Shown: positions 16,514 to 24,838 of the stretch, piece by piece
How the letters are laid out: each line of letters opens with the position of its first letter
How positions within the stretch are numbered: position 1 is the stretch's first letter
Assembly (NCBI GenBank): GCA_035695825.1
Contig: DASRRH010000036.1
Location: 23,916 to 87,915, forward strand
From: JAKEFM01 sp035695825
Lineage (GTDB): Bacteria; Planctomycetota; UBA1135; JAKEFM01
Reading direction: 5' to 3'
DNA: 64,000 nucleotides
Notes under the pieces: model-generated
What the model was told of the DNA's origin: nothing
The model's input: only the letters and a program-made list of their open reading frames with translations
Databases searched by the model: none
Translations under genes and position numbers: made by a program

Positions 16514-17659
16514 TCACTTCTCCGCGGGCAAGGTGAGGCGGTGGAGAAGCGTTGCCCTCGGCCCGATCCGGACGAGACGGTGGTCGCGGTCGTAGTCGTA
16601 GAGCGGCCGCTCGAGGAGCCAGTAGGAGCCCCGGCCGAACCCGACCGACCGCACTCCCTGGTTCACCGCCACTTTCCGGACCGTCCCGCCCGCCACGGGG
16701 TCGACGAAGAGGAGGAACGCGTCGCTGCCGACGACGAAAGAGCGACCGTCGAACTCGAGACCGGTGAGCCATCGCGCCCCGCAATCGACTTCGCCGACCC
16801 TCTCGCCCGTCTCGGGGTCGATGCCGAGGATCTTCCCGGCGGGTCCGTGGAGCACCCAGAGCCTCCCCTCCCTCCAGGCGATCCCGAACGCGGCGCTCCC
16901 CGCGCCCGGGTCGTTCCCCGCGGTCGTGATCCTCCTCGTCGTCTCCCCTGTCGCGGGGTCGATCTGAAGGATCGGCTCCCCCGCGGTCCAGCCGTACGAG
17001 ACGCCGTAGAGGAGCTTCCCGTCGGTGCAGAGGTCGGTGATTCCCTTCTCGAGGGGGACGGAGGCCCGGACCCCGCCGGTCTGCGGGTCCAGCCGGAAGA
17101 GGGTCGAACCCTGAGCAACCCAGAGGTCCTCGCCGAGGACCGCAATTCCGTTCGGGAGCTCCTCGGAAGGCGCCGGGACCGTCGCGACCTCCCCTTCGTC
17201 GCAGATCCTCGCCGGGCGCGTGGCAGGCGCGTCCCAGACCTCGCCGCGCCGGTAGAGCTCGAACCGACGGAGCGCCTCTTCGAGCTCCGCGCGAAGGCCG
17301 TCGGCGGTCTTGAACCCCGCGAAACGGTGGATCCTCTCCTGCTTCGCCCCGATCACGAGGAGGGTCGGATACGAGGAGACGTTGAACTTCTTCGGGAGCT
17401 CGGGGAAGCGGTCCCGGTCCGCTTCGACCCAGACGAACCTCTTCGCGGCAGCCGCGACCGCGGCGTCGGGGAAGCTCTCCTTCTCAAGCTTCCGGCACCA
17501 CCCTCACGTGTCGAAGGAGAAGAAGAGGAGGACGGGCCGTCCGTCGCGCGAGGACTGCGCCATCGCCGTCTCGAGGTCCTTCGCCCAGACGATCCCGTTC
17601 TTCGTCTCCTCGGAGGGGAGGAGGGCTTGAAGCAGGGCGAGGGTCGCGGCGGCGATCAA
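16514..17659 (-). CDS. candidate selenoprotein: thioredoxin-like domain with U-G-W-C plus beta-propeller
   Basis: Predicted 381-residue protein, if TGA at 17506-17504 is read as selenocysteine (residue 52). The frame starts at TTG 17659, with AAGGAG seven bases upstream, and a hydrophobic signal peptide (IAAATLALLQALL). The thioredoxin-like domain covers residues about 25-125: RPVLLFFSFDT, then U-G-W-C (TGA, Gly, Trp, Cys55), RKLEKESF, and the cis-Pro loop SSYPTLLVIG. The TGA falls exactly at the first Cys of the CxxC redox motif, as in known thioredoxin-like selenoproteins. A beta-propeller of repeated IDPATGE-type blades follows (residues about 150-380). A hairpin sits 10 bases after the TGA. 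A conventional call would start at the ATG at 17356 and lose the redox domain. A nonsense mutation or sequencing error is the alternative, but the position makes it unlikely. Confidence 0.8.
17470..17493 (-). promoter_or_regulatory. SECIS-like hairpin downstream of the thioredoxin TGA
   Basis: Minus-strand mRNA: an 8-bp stem GGAAGCUU/GAGCUUCC (one U-G pair) with loop GAGAAGGA. Ten bases separate UGA from the stem and the loop begins 18 nt after UGA, with G as its first base. This matches the described bacterial SECIS spacing. It lies inside the coding region, as bacterial SECIS elements do. Confidence 0.6.
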
Positions 17660-17739
17660 CGTGGGCTCCTTCCGCGGGAGGCCCGCGGCCGGCGAGCCTC
17701 CGGGAGTGCCATGCTAACCCCCGACCCGGCCCGCGCGTC

Positions 17740-18069
17740 TCACTCGACCACGTAGATCTCCTCGTGGTGCGCCGGCGTCGAGGGCCTACTGCGCTGACGG
17801 CTCGGGCGAAGCCGCGGGATCGGCCGTCTCGCCCGCGCCCGCTTCTTCCTCTTGCTCTTGCTCTTGCGCCTGGCCTTGGGTTCCCCCTTCCCTCCGGCGA
17901 GGAACCGGTCGATCTCCACCTTGAGGAAGCGGTACGAGCGACCGACCTTGACCCCCGGGATCCGTCCCTCCTGGACCAACCCGGCGATCGTCTTGCGGGT
18001 CACGCGGAGGTAGCGCTCGACCTCCGCCATCGTCATGACCTCCCGCCAGCGCGCGGTTCTCTTCTTCAC
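17740..18069 (-). CDS. excisionase/MerR-type helix-turn-helix protein with basic tail
   Basis: 109 residues. The N-terminal half is a helix_turn_helix_17/excisionase-like winged helix domain (MTMAEVERYLRVTRKTIAGL, then EGRIPGVKVGRSYRFLKVEIDRFL), a family that binds DNA as a regulator or as part of larger systems. The second half is a Lys/Arg/Ser-rich, probably unstructured, tail that could bind nucleic acid. The GTG start at 18069 is the longest; an internal ATG at MTMAEV would also preserve the domain. There is no integrase next to it, so it is probably a chromosomal DNA-binding protein rather than a phage excisionase. Confidence 0.75.
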   Translation of the reverse strand: MKKRTARWREVMTMAEVERYLRVTRKTIAGLVQEGRIPGVKVGRSYRFLKVEIDRFLAGGKGEPKARRKSKSKRKKRARARRPIPRLRPSRQRSRPSTPAHHEEIYVVE

Positions 18070-18377
18070 GGAGGCGGCCTCACTTCCTCCCTGTTACTCC
18101 GTCCGTCGGCGGAAGTGGCCGGCGGGAGCCCGAGTCTCGCCGAGGGGGGGACGCTCGCAGCGGTGGCGCTCCACGGGAAACGGTATCGGCTCCCGGCCGC
18201 ATCCGCCTTCGGTCCGCCAGACGCGGGCGGCCCGGCGCTGCCCGACCCCCCCCCCGGGGACGCGCCCGGCCCTCCCGAGGGTGCCCGCCCCTCCCCCCCT
18301 TGGAGCGACAGGACGGGGGCCTTCCCACCCCCCCCTTTCTCCGAGAACATTCCCTCTCGCCCACGGCTTCTCCCGAC
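18070..18377. other. non-coding divergent region between HTH gene and epimerase
   Basis: About 308 bases between divergent genes. It has runs of C (near 18246 and 18330) and no recognisable small gene or clear promoter hexamers. It presumably carries promoters for both flanking genes. Confidence 0.4.
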
Positions 18378-19427
18378 GTGAGCCGAGACTCCTCCCCTGC
18401 CGGCCCCCGACGCGTCCTCGTCGTCGGCGGGACCCGGTTCATGGGCTACGGGCTCGTCTGGCGGCTCCTCGCGGCCGGTCACCGGGTGACCCTCTTCAAT
18501 CGCGGCCAGACGCCCGACCCCTTCGGGGACCGAGTGGAACGGATCCGGGGCGAGCGGACGGCCCCCGACTTCGAGACCCTCCTCTCCGGGAAGCGATTCG
18601 ACGCCGCGGTCGACTTCCTCGCCTTCCGCGGGGAGGACGTCGAGCGCGCCCTCCGTGCGTTCGGGGAGGGGCGCGTCGGCCACTACGTCTTCGTCGGCAC
18701 CGGCCAGGTCTACCTCGTGCGGAAGGACTGCCCGACGCCGGCGACCGAGGCCGACTACGACGGGCCCCTCCTCCCCGAGCCCTCCGACCCCGCCGATCGC
18801 GAGCCCTGGGCCTACGGGATCGGCAAGCGCGCCTGCGAGGACCTCCTCGCGGGGCACCCGGGGTTTCCCTCGACGCGCCTGCGCGTCCCGATGGTGAACG
18901 GCGAGCGCGATCCCCGGCGCCGGATCGAGAGCTACCTCTGGAGGATCCTCGACGGGAGACCGGTGATCCTCCCCGACGGCGGGACGAGCCCCTCGCGGCA
19001 TGTCTACGCGGGGGCCGTCGCGCGGACGATCGCCGGCCTCCTCGGGAACGAGGCGACCTTCGGCGAGGCCTTCAACCTGGGCCAGGACGAGACGCCGACC
19101 CTGGCTGATCTGGTCGCCCTACTCGCCGGCATCCTCGGAGCGCGGCCGGCCCTCGTCACGGCCTCGAGCGAGGTCCTCGAGCAGGCGGGACTCGAGCCGG
19201 GCAGGGTCTCCCCCTTCAGCACCCGCTGGATGTCGTGCCTCGATCCGGGCAAGGCGAAGCAGACGCTCGCCTTCCGCCACGAGCCCCTCCGGGAGTACCT
19301 CGGCTCGATCGTCTCCTCGTTCCTCGCCGATCCGCCGGAGAATCCGCCGGAGAACTACTCGACCCGCGAGAAGGAGGTCGCCTTCGCGGCGGAGCTCGGA
19401 CCGGGCGCGGTCCTCCCCGCCCCTTAG
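18378..19427 (+). CDS. NAD-dependent epimerase/dehydratase family protein (extended SDR)
   Basis: Protein of 349 residues with a Rossmann fold. The nucleotide-binding motif is VLVVGGTRFMGYGLVWRLL, a variant (GGTRFMG) typical of the atypical or extended SDR group that includes plant chloroplast RNA-binding-like and sugar epimerase-like members. The catalytic pair appears as Tyr/Lys in WAYGIGKRACEDLL. FNLGQDETPTLADLVALLA marks the later substrate-binding part. I placed the start at GTG 18378 just before SRDSSPAG; the ATG at 18300 would add unlikely residues. Substrate not predictable. Not clearly in an operon. Confidence 0.85.
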   Translation: MSRDSSPAGPRRVLVVGGTRFMGYGLVWRLLAAGHRVTLFNRGQTPDPFGDRVERIRGERTAPDFETLLSGKRFDAAVDFLAFRGEDVERALRAFGEGRVGHYVFVGTGQVYLVRKDCPTPATEADYDGPLLPEPSDPADREPWAYGIGKRACEDLLAGHPGFPSTRLRVPMVNGERDPRRRIESYLWRILDGRPVILPDGGTSPSRHVYAGAVARTIAGLLGNEATFGEAFNLGQDETPTLADLVALLAGILGARPALVTASSEVLEQAGLEPGRVSPFSTRWMSCLDPGKAKQTLAFRHEPLREYLGSIVSSFLADPPENPPENYSTREKEVAFAAELGPGAVLPAP

Positions 19428-19501
19428 TCTCCCCGCGCGAAAGGATCGGCCGCCCCTTCGTATGCCGGCCCCTCGGCCCGCCCCGAAGCGGGTGAAAAGC
19501 C

Positions 19502-20023
19502 ATGCGACTATTCTTCGCGGTCGGACTCACGGCGATCCTCGGACTCATCTGCGGGGCCGCGCTGGGCGGCGTGGGAGCGGGACTCCCCCGCGAGTTCCTC
19601 GCCGACGGGCCGGCGATCCTCGACGAATCGACGATCCGGTTCGGCCTCGCGCGCGGGGCCTCCCTCGGGCTCCTCGCCGGGCTCGCCCTCGGGGCCCTTC
19701 ACTGGTCCCTGCGCTCGGCGGCGGCCGCCCGCGCCGGAGGGAGGGTCGGCTTCGGCCGGATCCTCGCAGGGACGATCGGCTTCGCCTTCTCCGCGGCGGT
19801 CGGCGGACTCGTGGGGGGAGGCCTCGGCATCGTCCTCGCCGGGTTGAGCCCCGCGTGGACCTCCCAGGCGCTCGGGGTTCCGTCCGCCGCCGACCTCGCC
19901 TACGCTGCCGCCGCGATCGGGACGTCCCGCGGCGCGCTCCTCGGAGCGGGGATCTACGCCTTCTCGGCGCTGGGCGCGGTCTGCCATCCCCTCCGCCGGG
20001 AGGAGAGGCCCGCCGTCGCCTGA
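19502..20023 (+). CDS. small polytopic membrane protein, unknown
   Basis: 173 residues with about four hydrophobic, Gly/Ala-rich segments (for example AILGLICGAALGGVGAGL and GTIGFAFSAAVGGLVGGGLG). The start ATG has little ribosome-binding signal beyond GAAGCGGG upstream. The C-terminus is short and basic (CHPLRREERPAVA). I do not recognise a family. It lies 72 bases upstream of the M48 peptidase in the same direction and may be co-transcribed with it. Confidence 0.6.
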   Translation: MRLFFAVGLTAILGLICGAALGGVGAGLPREFLADGPAILDESTIRFGLARGASLGLLAGLALGALHWSLRSAAAARAGGRVGFGRILAGTIGFAFSAAVGGLVGGGLGIVLAGLSPAWTSQALGVPSAADLAYAAAAIGTSRGALLGAGIYAFSALGAVCHPLRREERPAVA

Positions 20024-20095
20024 CCGGACTCCAGTCTCTCAACGACTCGCCCTCCGCCCGACGATAGGGGACGCCCGAGCCCTCGGGGCGAGGTC

Positions 20096-21997
20096 GTGCG
20101 GTTCTACGAGCAGCAGGAGAAGCGGAGGCGGAGGACGGCGATCCTCGTCCTCCTCTTCTCCGCCGCCGTCGCCGGGACGGTCCTCGGGACCTACGTCAGC
20201 TTCGCGCTCCTTCTCCGGGGGCTGGGTCTGCTCGGCGAGGCTCGGAGCTCCCCCGGGTGGTGGTGGCAGCCCAAGCTCTTCCTCTGGACGGCCGGTGGGA
20301 CCCTGGGGCTGATCCTCCTCGGCACGCTCCACATGGGGCGGATCGTCTCTCTGGGGGGAGCCGCGGTCGCGGGCCGGCTTGGGGGGCGCCCCGTCCCCCC
20401 CGATCCCGGGGACGAGACCGAGCGGCGCCTGCGCAACGTCGTCGAGGAGGTCGCGGTCGCCTCGGGCTCTCCCGTGCCCGAGATCTTCGTCCTCGAGCGC
20501 GAGCCCGGGATCAACGCCTTCGCGGCCGGGCTTCGCCCGGAGGACGCGGCGGTCGCGCTCACCCGCGGGTCCGTGGCGCTCCTCAACCGCGACGAGCTCC
20601 AGGGGGTCGTCGCGCACGAGATGAGCCACGTCCGCGACGGTGACATCCGGCTCAACGCGCGCCTCACCTCCCTCCTCCACGGCGTGGCCCTCGTCGGGCA
20701 GACCGGCTCCGAGCTCCTGCGCGTCGCCTTCGGCTCCACGGACGTCCGGGGCCGCCGGAGCCCGGTCCTCCTCGCCCTCCCGGGCGCGGTCCTCGCGGCG
20801 GTCGGCTCCGTCGGGCTCTTCTTCGCGAGGCTGGCCAAGGGCGCGGTGTCGCGGCAACGGGAGTTCCTCGCCGACGCCTCGGCCGTGTCGCTCACGCGAA
20901 ACCCGCGCGGGCTCGCCGGCGCGCTGAAGAGGATCGGGGGCCTCCTCGAGGGCTCGCGCCTCCGCGCGCGCCGCGCCGAGGAGGTGAGCCACATGTCCTT
21001 CGGCGAGGCGGTGTCGGCCGCCTTCCTCGGGCTCGGGGCGACGCACCCTCCGCTGAAGGAGCGGATCCTCGCGATCGAGCCCTACTTCTCCGGCCGCTTC
21101 CCCGCGGTGGCCGGGCTCGCCGCTCCGGAGGAGGCCGAGGAGGAGTGGAGACCCGCTCCTCCTCCTCCCTCCGGCTCCCCTACCTTCCGCGCCGCCGAGT
21201 TCGCACGACCCCGCGCGGCGCCGACCCTCGCCCAACTCGCCTTCGCCCGGGAGCTCCTCGGCTCTTTCCCCCCCGAGGTCGCGACCGCGGCCCGCGACGC
21301 CGGGGGAGCGCGCGCGCTGGCCTTCGCGCTCCTCCTCGACCCGCAGGAGGCCGTGCGGGGCCTTCAGGTTGCGCTCCTTAGGAAGGGGGCGGGGGAAGCC
21401 GCGCTCGCGCGCACGCTCGACCTCGCGGCGAGGCTCGGCCCTTTGGGACCGCAGGCCCGCCTCCCCCTTCTCGACCTCGCGCTCCCCGCGCTCCGGCGCA
21501 TGTCGGTGCGGGAGTTCGAGGAGTTCTCTTCCCTCGCCGACGGCCTCGTCCGGGCCGACGGCCGCGTGAGCCCCTTCGAGCTCGCGCTCGGACGCGTGCT
21601 CGAGCGCCGCCTCGAGGGCGCGCGTCGTCCGACCTCGCGGGCCGTCGAGTTCTACGCACTGACGCCGCTCCTTCCCGACTGCCGGATCCTCCTCTCCGCC
21701 GTCGCCTTGGCGGACGGAAAGGACCCGACCGCCGCGGAGAGGGCCTTCTCCGCCGGGGCGGCGCGGCTGACCGATGCCTCCCTTTCGCTCGCTTCCGCAG
21801 CGGAGTGCGGGCCCGACCCTCTCGCTCGCTCTCTCGACCGGATCGCCCGCTCCGCTCCCCGGATCCGCGAGCGGGCCCTGGACGCGTGCGCGTTCGCGGC
21901 GGCGCAGGACGGCCTCCTCGCTTCCGAGGAGGCGGAGGTCCTCCGGATCCTCGCGGCCGCGATCGACCTCCCCCTCCCCCCGCTCGTCGGGGCCTGA
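20096..21997 (+). CDS. M48-family zinc metalloprotease with C-terminal TerB-like/helical region
   Basis: 633 residues. Two N-terminal hydrophobic helices are followed by the Ste24/HtpX-type catalytic domain: His174 and the zinc motif HEMSHVRDGD, and the downstream third ligand region REFLADASAV. Transmembrane segments flank the catalytic core, as in HtpX, so it is an inner-membrane protease. The extra about 300 C-terminal residues are Ala/Leu/Arg-rich helices with repeated short motifs, a TerB-like or structural tail seen in some M48 proteins. Start GTG at 20096. HtpX-type proteases degrade misfolded membrane proteins; the substrate is not known here. Confidence 0.88.
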   Translation: MRFYEQQEKRRRRTAILVLLFSAAVAGTVLGTYVSFALLLRGLGLLGEARSSPGWWWQPKLFLWTAGGTLGLILLGTLHMGRIVSLGGAAVAGRLGGRPVPPDPGDETERRLRNVVEEVAVASGSPVPEIFVLEREPGINAFAAGLRPEDAAVALTRGSVALLNRDELQGVVAHEMSHVRDGDIRLNARLTSLLHGVALVGQTGSELLRVAFGSTDVRGRRSPVLLALPGAVLAAVGSVGLFFARLAKGAVSRQREFLADASAVSLTRNPRGLAGALKRIGGLLEGSRLRARRAEEVSHMSFGEAVSAAFLGLGATHPPLKERILAIEPYFSGRFPAVAGLAAPEEAEEEWRPAPPPPSGSPTFRAAEFARPRAAPTLAQLAFARELLGSFPPEVATAARDAGGARALAFALLLDPQEAVRGLQVALLRKGAGEAALARTLDLAARLGPLGPQARLPLLDLALPALRRMSVREFEEFSSLADGLVRADGRVSPFELALGRVLERRLEGARRPTSRAVEFYALTPLLPDCRILLSAVALADGKDPTAAERAFSAGAARLTDASLSLASAAECGPDPLARSLDRIARSAPRIRERALDACAFAAAQDGLLASEEAEVLRILAAAIDLPLPPLVGA

Positions 21998-22053
21998 GGC
22001 CGTCGCAGGCCGGGAAGGGGACCGCTATCCTCCGCCCCCGCCCTCCGACGCGC

Positions 22054-23088
22054 ATGCTCCGACTCCTCCTCACCGGGCTCGTCCTCCTGGGCCAGGATTC
22101 GAAACCCGCCCCTCCGAGCGAGCCGCACCTGCGCAACCTCCGCCGCCTGACGAGCGAGGGGGCGAACGCCGAGGCCTACTGGTCCGCCGACGGGAAGCGG
22201 CTGATCTTCCAGTCGACGCGCCCCCCCTACGCCTGCGACCAGATCTTCACGATGGACGCGGACGGGTCGAACCTCCGCCTCCTCTCGACGGGGAAGGGGC
22301 GGACGACCTGCGGCTGGCTCTTCCCCGACGGGCGCCGCTTCCTCTACTCCTCGACCCACCTCGCATCGCCCGATTGCCCGCCGACCCGACCCCGCTCCCA
22401 CGACCCGAAGCAGTACACGTGGCCGATCCTCTCGACGTACGACATCTTCGTCGCCGACGTCGCCGATCCCACGAAGCCGACGCGACTCACCTACGCGAAG
22501 GGGTACGACGCCGAGGCGACAATGAACGCGGACGGCTCCCGGATCGTCTTCACCTCGACGCGCGACGGGGACATCGAGGTCTACTCCATGGCACCCGATG
22601 GCTCGGACGTGAAGCGCCTCACGAACTCCAAGGGCTACGACGGAGGCGCCGTCTTCTCCCCGGACGGCAAGCGCATCGTCTTCCGGGCGGACGAGTTGAA
22701 CGATGCCGGCGAGATCAAGGACTACGAGGACCTGCTCGCGAAGGAGCTCGTCCGGCCGACCCGCGTCGAGATCTACACGATGAATGCGGACGGCTCGGGG
22801 CGGCGGCGCCTCACGCGCAACGGCAAGGCGAACTTCTCGCCCGACTTCTTCTCCGACGGAAAACGCATCCTCTTCTCCTCGAACTTCGAGGACCCCGAGC
22901 AACGGCGTTTCCACCTCTATGCGATGCGGGACGACGGGACGGGGCTCGAGCGGGTGACGAGCGAGGGGACGTTCAACGCCTTCGCGAAGTTCAGCCCCGA
23001 CGGCCGCCGCCTCGCCTTCATCTCGAACCGCTACGCGGCGGCGGGGATGCGCCTCTACGACGTCTGCGTCGCCGACTGGGTCGACTGA
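22054..23088 (+). CDS. secreted TolB-like WD40/PD40 beta-propeller protein
   Basis: 344 residues. The signal peptide (MLRLLLTGLVLLG) is followed by a chain of PD40 repeats with characteristic D(G)SNLRLL, YSWSADGK-like and FSPDGKRIVF motifs: EAYWSADGKRLIFQS, TMNADGSRIVFTSTRDGD, VFSPDGKRIVFRAD, KFSPDGRRLAFIS. The fold resembles the TolB C-terminal propeller. It lacks the TolB N-terminal domain and no Tol or Pal genes are near, so it is not TolB itself. It lies 56 bases downstream of the M48 peptidase gene in the same direction; a linked function is possible but unproven. Confidence 0.83.
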   Translation: MLRLLLTGLVLLGQDSKPAPPSEPHLRNLRRLTSEGANAEAYWSADGKRLIFQSTRPPYACDQIFTMDADGSNLRLLSTGKGRTTCGWLFPDGRRFLYSSTHLASPDCPPTRPRSHDPKQYTWPILSTYDIFVADVADPTKPTRLTYAKGYDAEATMNADGSRIVFTSTRDGDIEVYSMAPDGSDVKRLTNSKGYDGGAVFSPDGKRIVFRADELNDAGEIKDYEDLLAKELVRPTRVEIYTMNADGSGRRRLTRNGKANFSPDFFSDGKRILFSSNFEDPEQRRFHLYAMRDDGTGLERVTSEGTFNAFAKFSPDGRRLAFISNRYAAAGMRLYDVCVADWVD

Positions 23089-23247
23089 AATCGGCCCCTC
23101 TTGGGTGTTGACCTCGGCTCCAACCGGCCGGGACCCAACGGGTTCCACGAATCGAGCCCCGCCGTAGCCCGCTGAATCCCGAACGGGAAGAACGACCGGA
23201 CCTTCGGAACGAGCATCAACACGGGAGGAGGGCAGATTCCCCACCGC

Positions 23248-24396
23248 TCATCCCGCTCCATCCGCGACGAACTCCTCGATCTCCGCGCTCCGCGCCTGCG
23301 CGTCCGCCTCCCCGAGCTCGACCAGCCGCGTCAAGTAGTCGGGCTGGAACATGAGCAGCGAGAGGAGGTCGTTCGACCGCGTCTGCTGGGTCCCGAGCCC
23401 CCGGGTCATGAATCGGAACGCCGTAGGGAGGCTCGGCTCGTACTCGTTCGCGAGCTGGCCGAGGTCGCGCGACGGCCGAATCATGAGGAGTCGGACCGGC
23501 CTCATCCCGATCCGCTTCTCCTCGGAAACACCCTCGATCAGCCGGTTCACGCGCTCGATGCTCAGAGCGTCCGCGTCGAAGAGGTCGAGGAAGATCGCGT
23601 TCAGGAGCAACCCGAAGATCTGCGCGGGGGGCGGGTATCCCTCGATCACCGGACGGTCGGCCTCCTCGACCGTCCGGGGGTAGCGGGTCGAGATCGCGAG
23701 GATCCGCTCCGCCCCGAGGTGGACGGCCGGCGCGAGCGGGGTCGTGAGGAGGATGCCGCCGTCTCCGTACCAGGCCCCGTCGATCCGGATCGCGGGGAAA
23801 AGGACCGGCAGCGCAGCGGAGGCCATCACGTGGGCGACGGTGAGCGTGGACGCGCGGCTCCTGCGGTGCGCTCGCTCCCACTGGGGGACCTGCTCTCCCT
23901 GGATCCAGGTGATCGACTGGCCCGTCGAGTAGCTCGACGTCGTGATCGCGACGGCCCGAAGCGCTCCTGCCCTCAGGTTGGCGGCGATCCCCGGCAGTTC
24001 CCCGCCGTCCCCCCCGAGCAACCACTCGAGGAGGGCCCACAGCGGCGCCGTTTCGAGGAACGCGTGCGTGCGGTGGACCTTGAGGTGCCCGCCCGAGAGG
24101 AGCCTCAGGCCGAGGCGGATCACGTTACGGGCGAGCGGGATCCGCCCCACGCGGAAGATCTCGCCGGGCGTGAGCCCGCACCAGACGTTGGCGAGGCGCT
24201 CGGCCTTCGTCTCGAAGGGGTCGGTGTGGGCGGCGAGGAAGGCCGCGTTGATCGCCCCCGCCGAGACGCCCGTCAGGATCGGGATTACGAGGTCGGGGTG
24301 CTTGCGCCCCAGGTGGCGGAGGACTCCGACTTGGTAGGCGGCTCGAGCGCCGCCGCCGCCCATCACGAGGGCAAGGTTGCCGCGGTTCCCGGTCAT
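23248..24396 (-). CDS. patatin-like phospholipase
   Basis: Serine lipid hydrolase of 382 residues. The oxyanion loop is MGGGGARAAYQVGVLRHL (residues 12-29), the nucleophile serine sits in GVSAGAINAAF (GxSxG) and the catalytic aspartate in YGDGG. The catalytic Ser-Asp dyad is therefore intact. The central part resembles bacterial patatins that cleave acyl chains from phospholipids. It is the last gene of a minus-strand run that contains the MNIO locus, starting 63 bases after the helper-like protein; the pairing could be coincidental. Confidence 0.88.
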   Translation of the reverse strand: MTGNRGNLALVMGGGGARAAYQVGVLRHLGRKHPDLVIPILTGVSAGAINAAFLAAHTDPFETKAERLANVWCGLTPGEIFRVGRIPLARNVIRLGLRLLSGGHLKVHRTHAFLETAPLWALLEWLLGGDGGELPGIAANLRAGALRAVAITTSSYSTGQSITWIQGEQVPQWERAHRRSRASTLTVAHVMASAALPVLFPAIRIDGAWYGDGGILLTTPLAPAVHLGAERILAISTRYPRTVEEADRPVIEGYPPPAQIFGLLLNAIFLDLFDADALSIERVNRLIEGVSEEKRIGMRPVRLLMIRPSRDLGQLANEYEPSLPTAFRFMTRGLGTQQTRSNDLLSLLMFQPDYLTRLVELGEADAQARSAEIEEFVADGAG

Positions 24397-24459
24397 CGAT
24401 CCCGATGGACCCTCCGGCGCGTATTGGAGGGGAACGGGGAGCCGGATGCGAGGGGGGGC

Positions 24460-24834
24460 TCAGGACCCGCCCGGGTCGACCCCGCGCGCCGCGAGCCACC
24501 CCTCGAAGAAACGCGCCTCCTTCCGCGGCTCGGACGTCGTCGGCGCCACGTCGGCGTGGTAGCGGCGGAAGGCCTCCGTGAAGCCCCTCGGGTCCCGGTC
24601 GAACCACTCCCCGACCCGGCTCGAGCCCCGGATCAGCCGCTCGAACCGCAGCTTCGCGACGAGGAGAGCGGTGAGCGCCACCCCCTCCGGGTCGGCTCCC
24701 GCGATCGCCTCCTTCAGCGCCGCCGGGAGCTCCGGGTCGGCCTTCGCCTTCTCGAGAGGCGCCGACGGATCTCGCGACGCGAGAACATCCGCGAGGAGCC
24801 GCTCGAACCGCCGGTGGGCCTCGATCCCGTCCAT
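24460..24834 (-). CDS. small MNIO-helper-like protein (RiPP partner candidate)
   Basis: 124 residues, mostly helical and charged. The C-terminal motif RGFTEAFRRYHADVAPTTSEPRKEARFFEGWL has a pattern (FxxAFxRYH...PT...EAxxFxxWL) that I recall from proteins encoded next to DUF692 enzymes, where larger partners of the HvfC/TglI type present the substrate peptide. It is shorter than those partners, so it may be a minimal substrate-binding protein. It starts 4 bp after the DUF692 stop, so it is translated with it. Function inferred from context only. Confidence 0.5.
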   Translation of the reverse strand: MDGIEAHRRFERLLADVLASRDPSAPLEKAKADPELPAALKEAIAGADPEGVALTALLVAKLRFERLIRGSSRVGEWFDRDPRGFTEAFRRYHADVAPTTSEPRKEARFFEGWLAARGVDPGGS

Positions 24835-24838
24835 CCGT

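Noticed and set aside
16514..17356. Shorter gene starting at ATG 17356 (beta-propeller only)
   Set aside because: It begins inside the thioredoxin fold after the cis-Pro loop; the longer frame through the TGA has start signal, signal peptide and the whole domain.
17504..17506. Explaining the TGA as a sequencing error or a nonsense mutation
   Set aside because: Possible for a single TGA, but the position at the redox Cys, the hairpin, and two more TGAs in another gene at a metal site make chance unlikely; kept as the stated alternative.
17740..18069. Excisionase of a prophage or integrative element
   Set aside because: No integrase, att-like repeat or phage gene is near; more likely a chromosomal regulator.
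18236..18345. Poly-C tracts as possible phase-variation repeats
   Set aside because: They lie in a GC-rich intergenic region, are impure, and no reading frame runs across them.
22054..23088. TolB of the Tol-Pal system
   Set aside because: The N-terminal TolB domain is missing and no tol or pal genes are adjacent.
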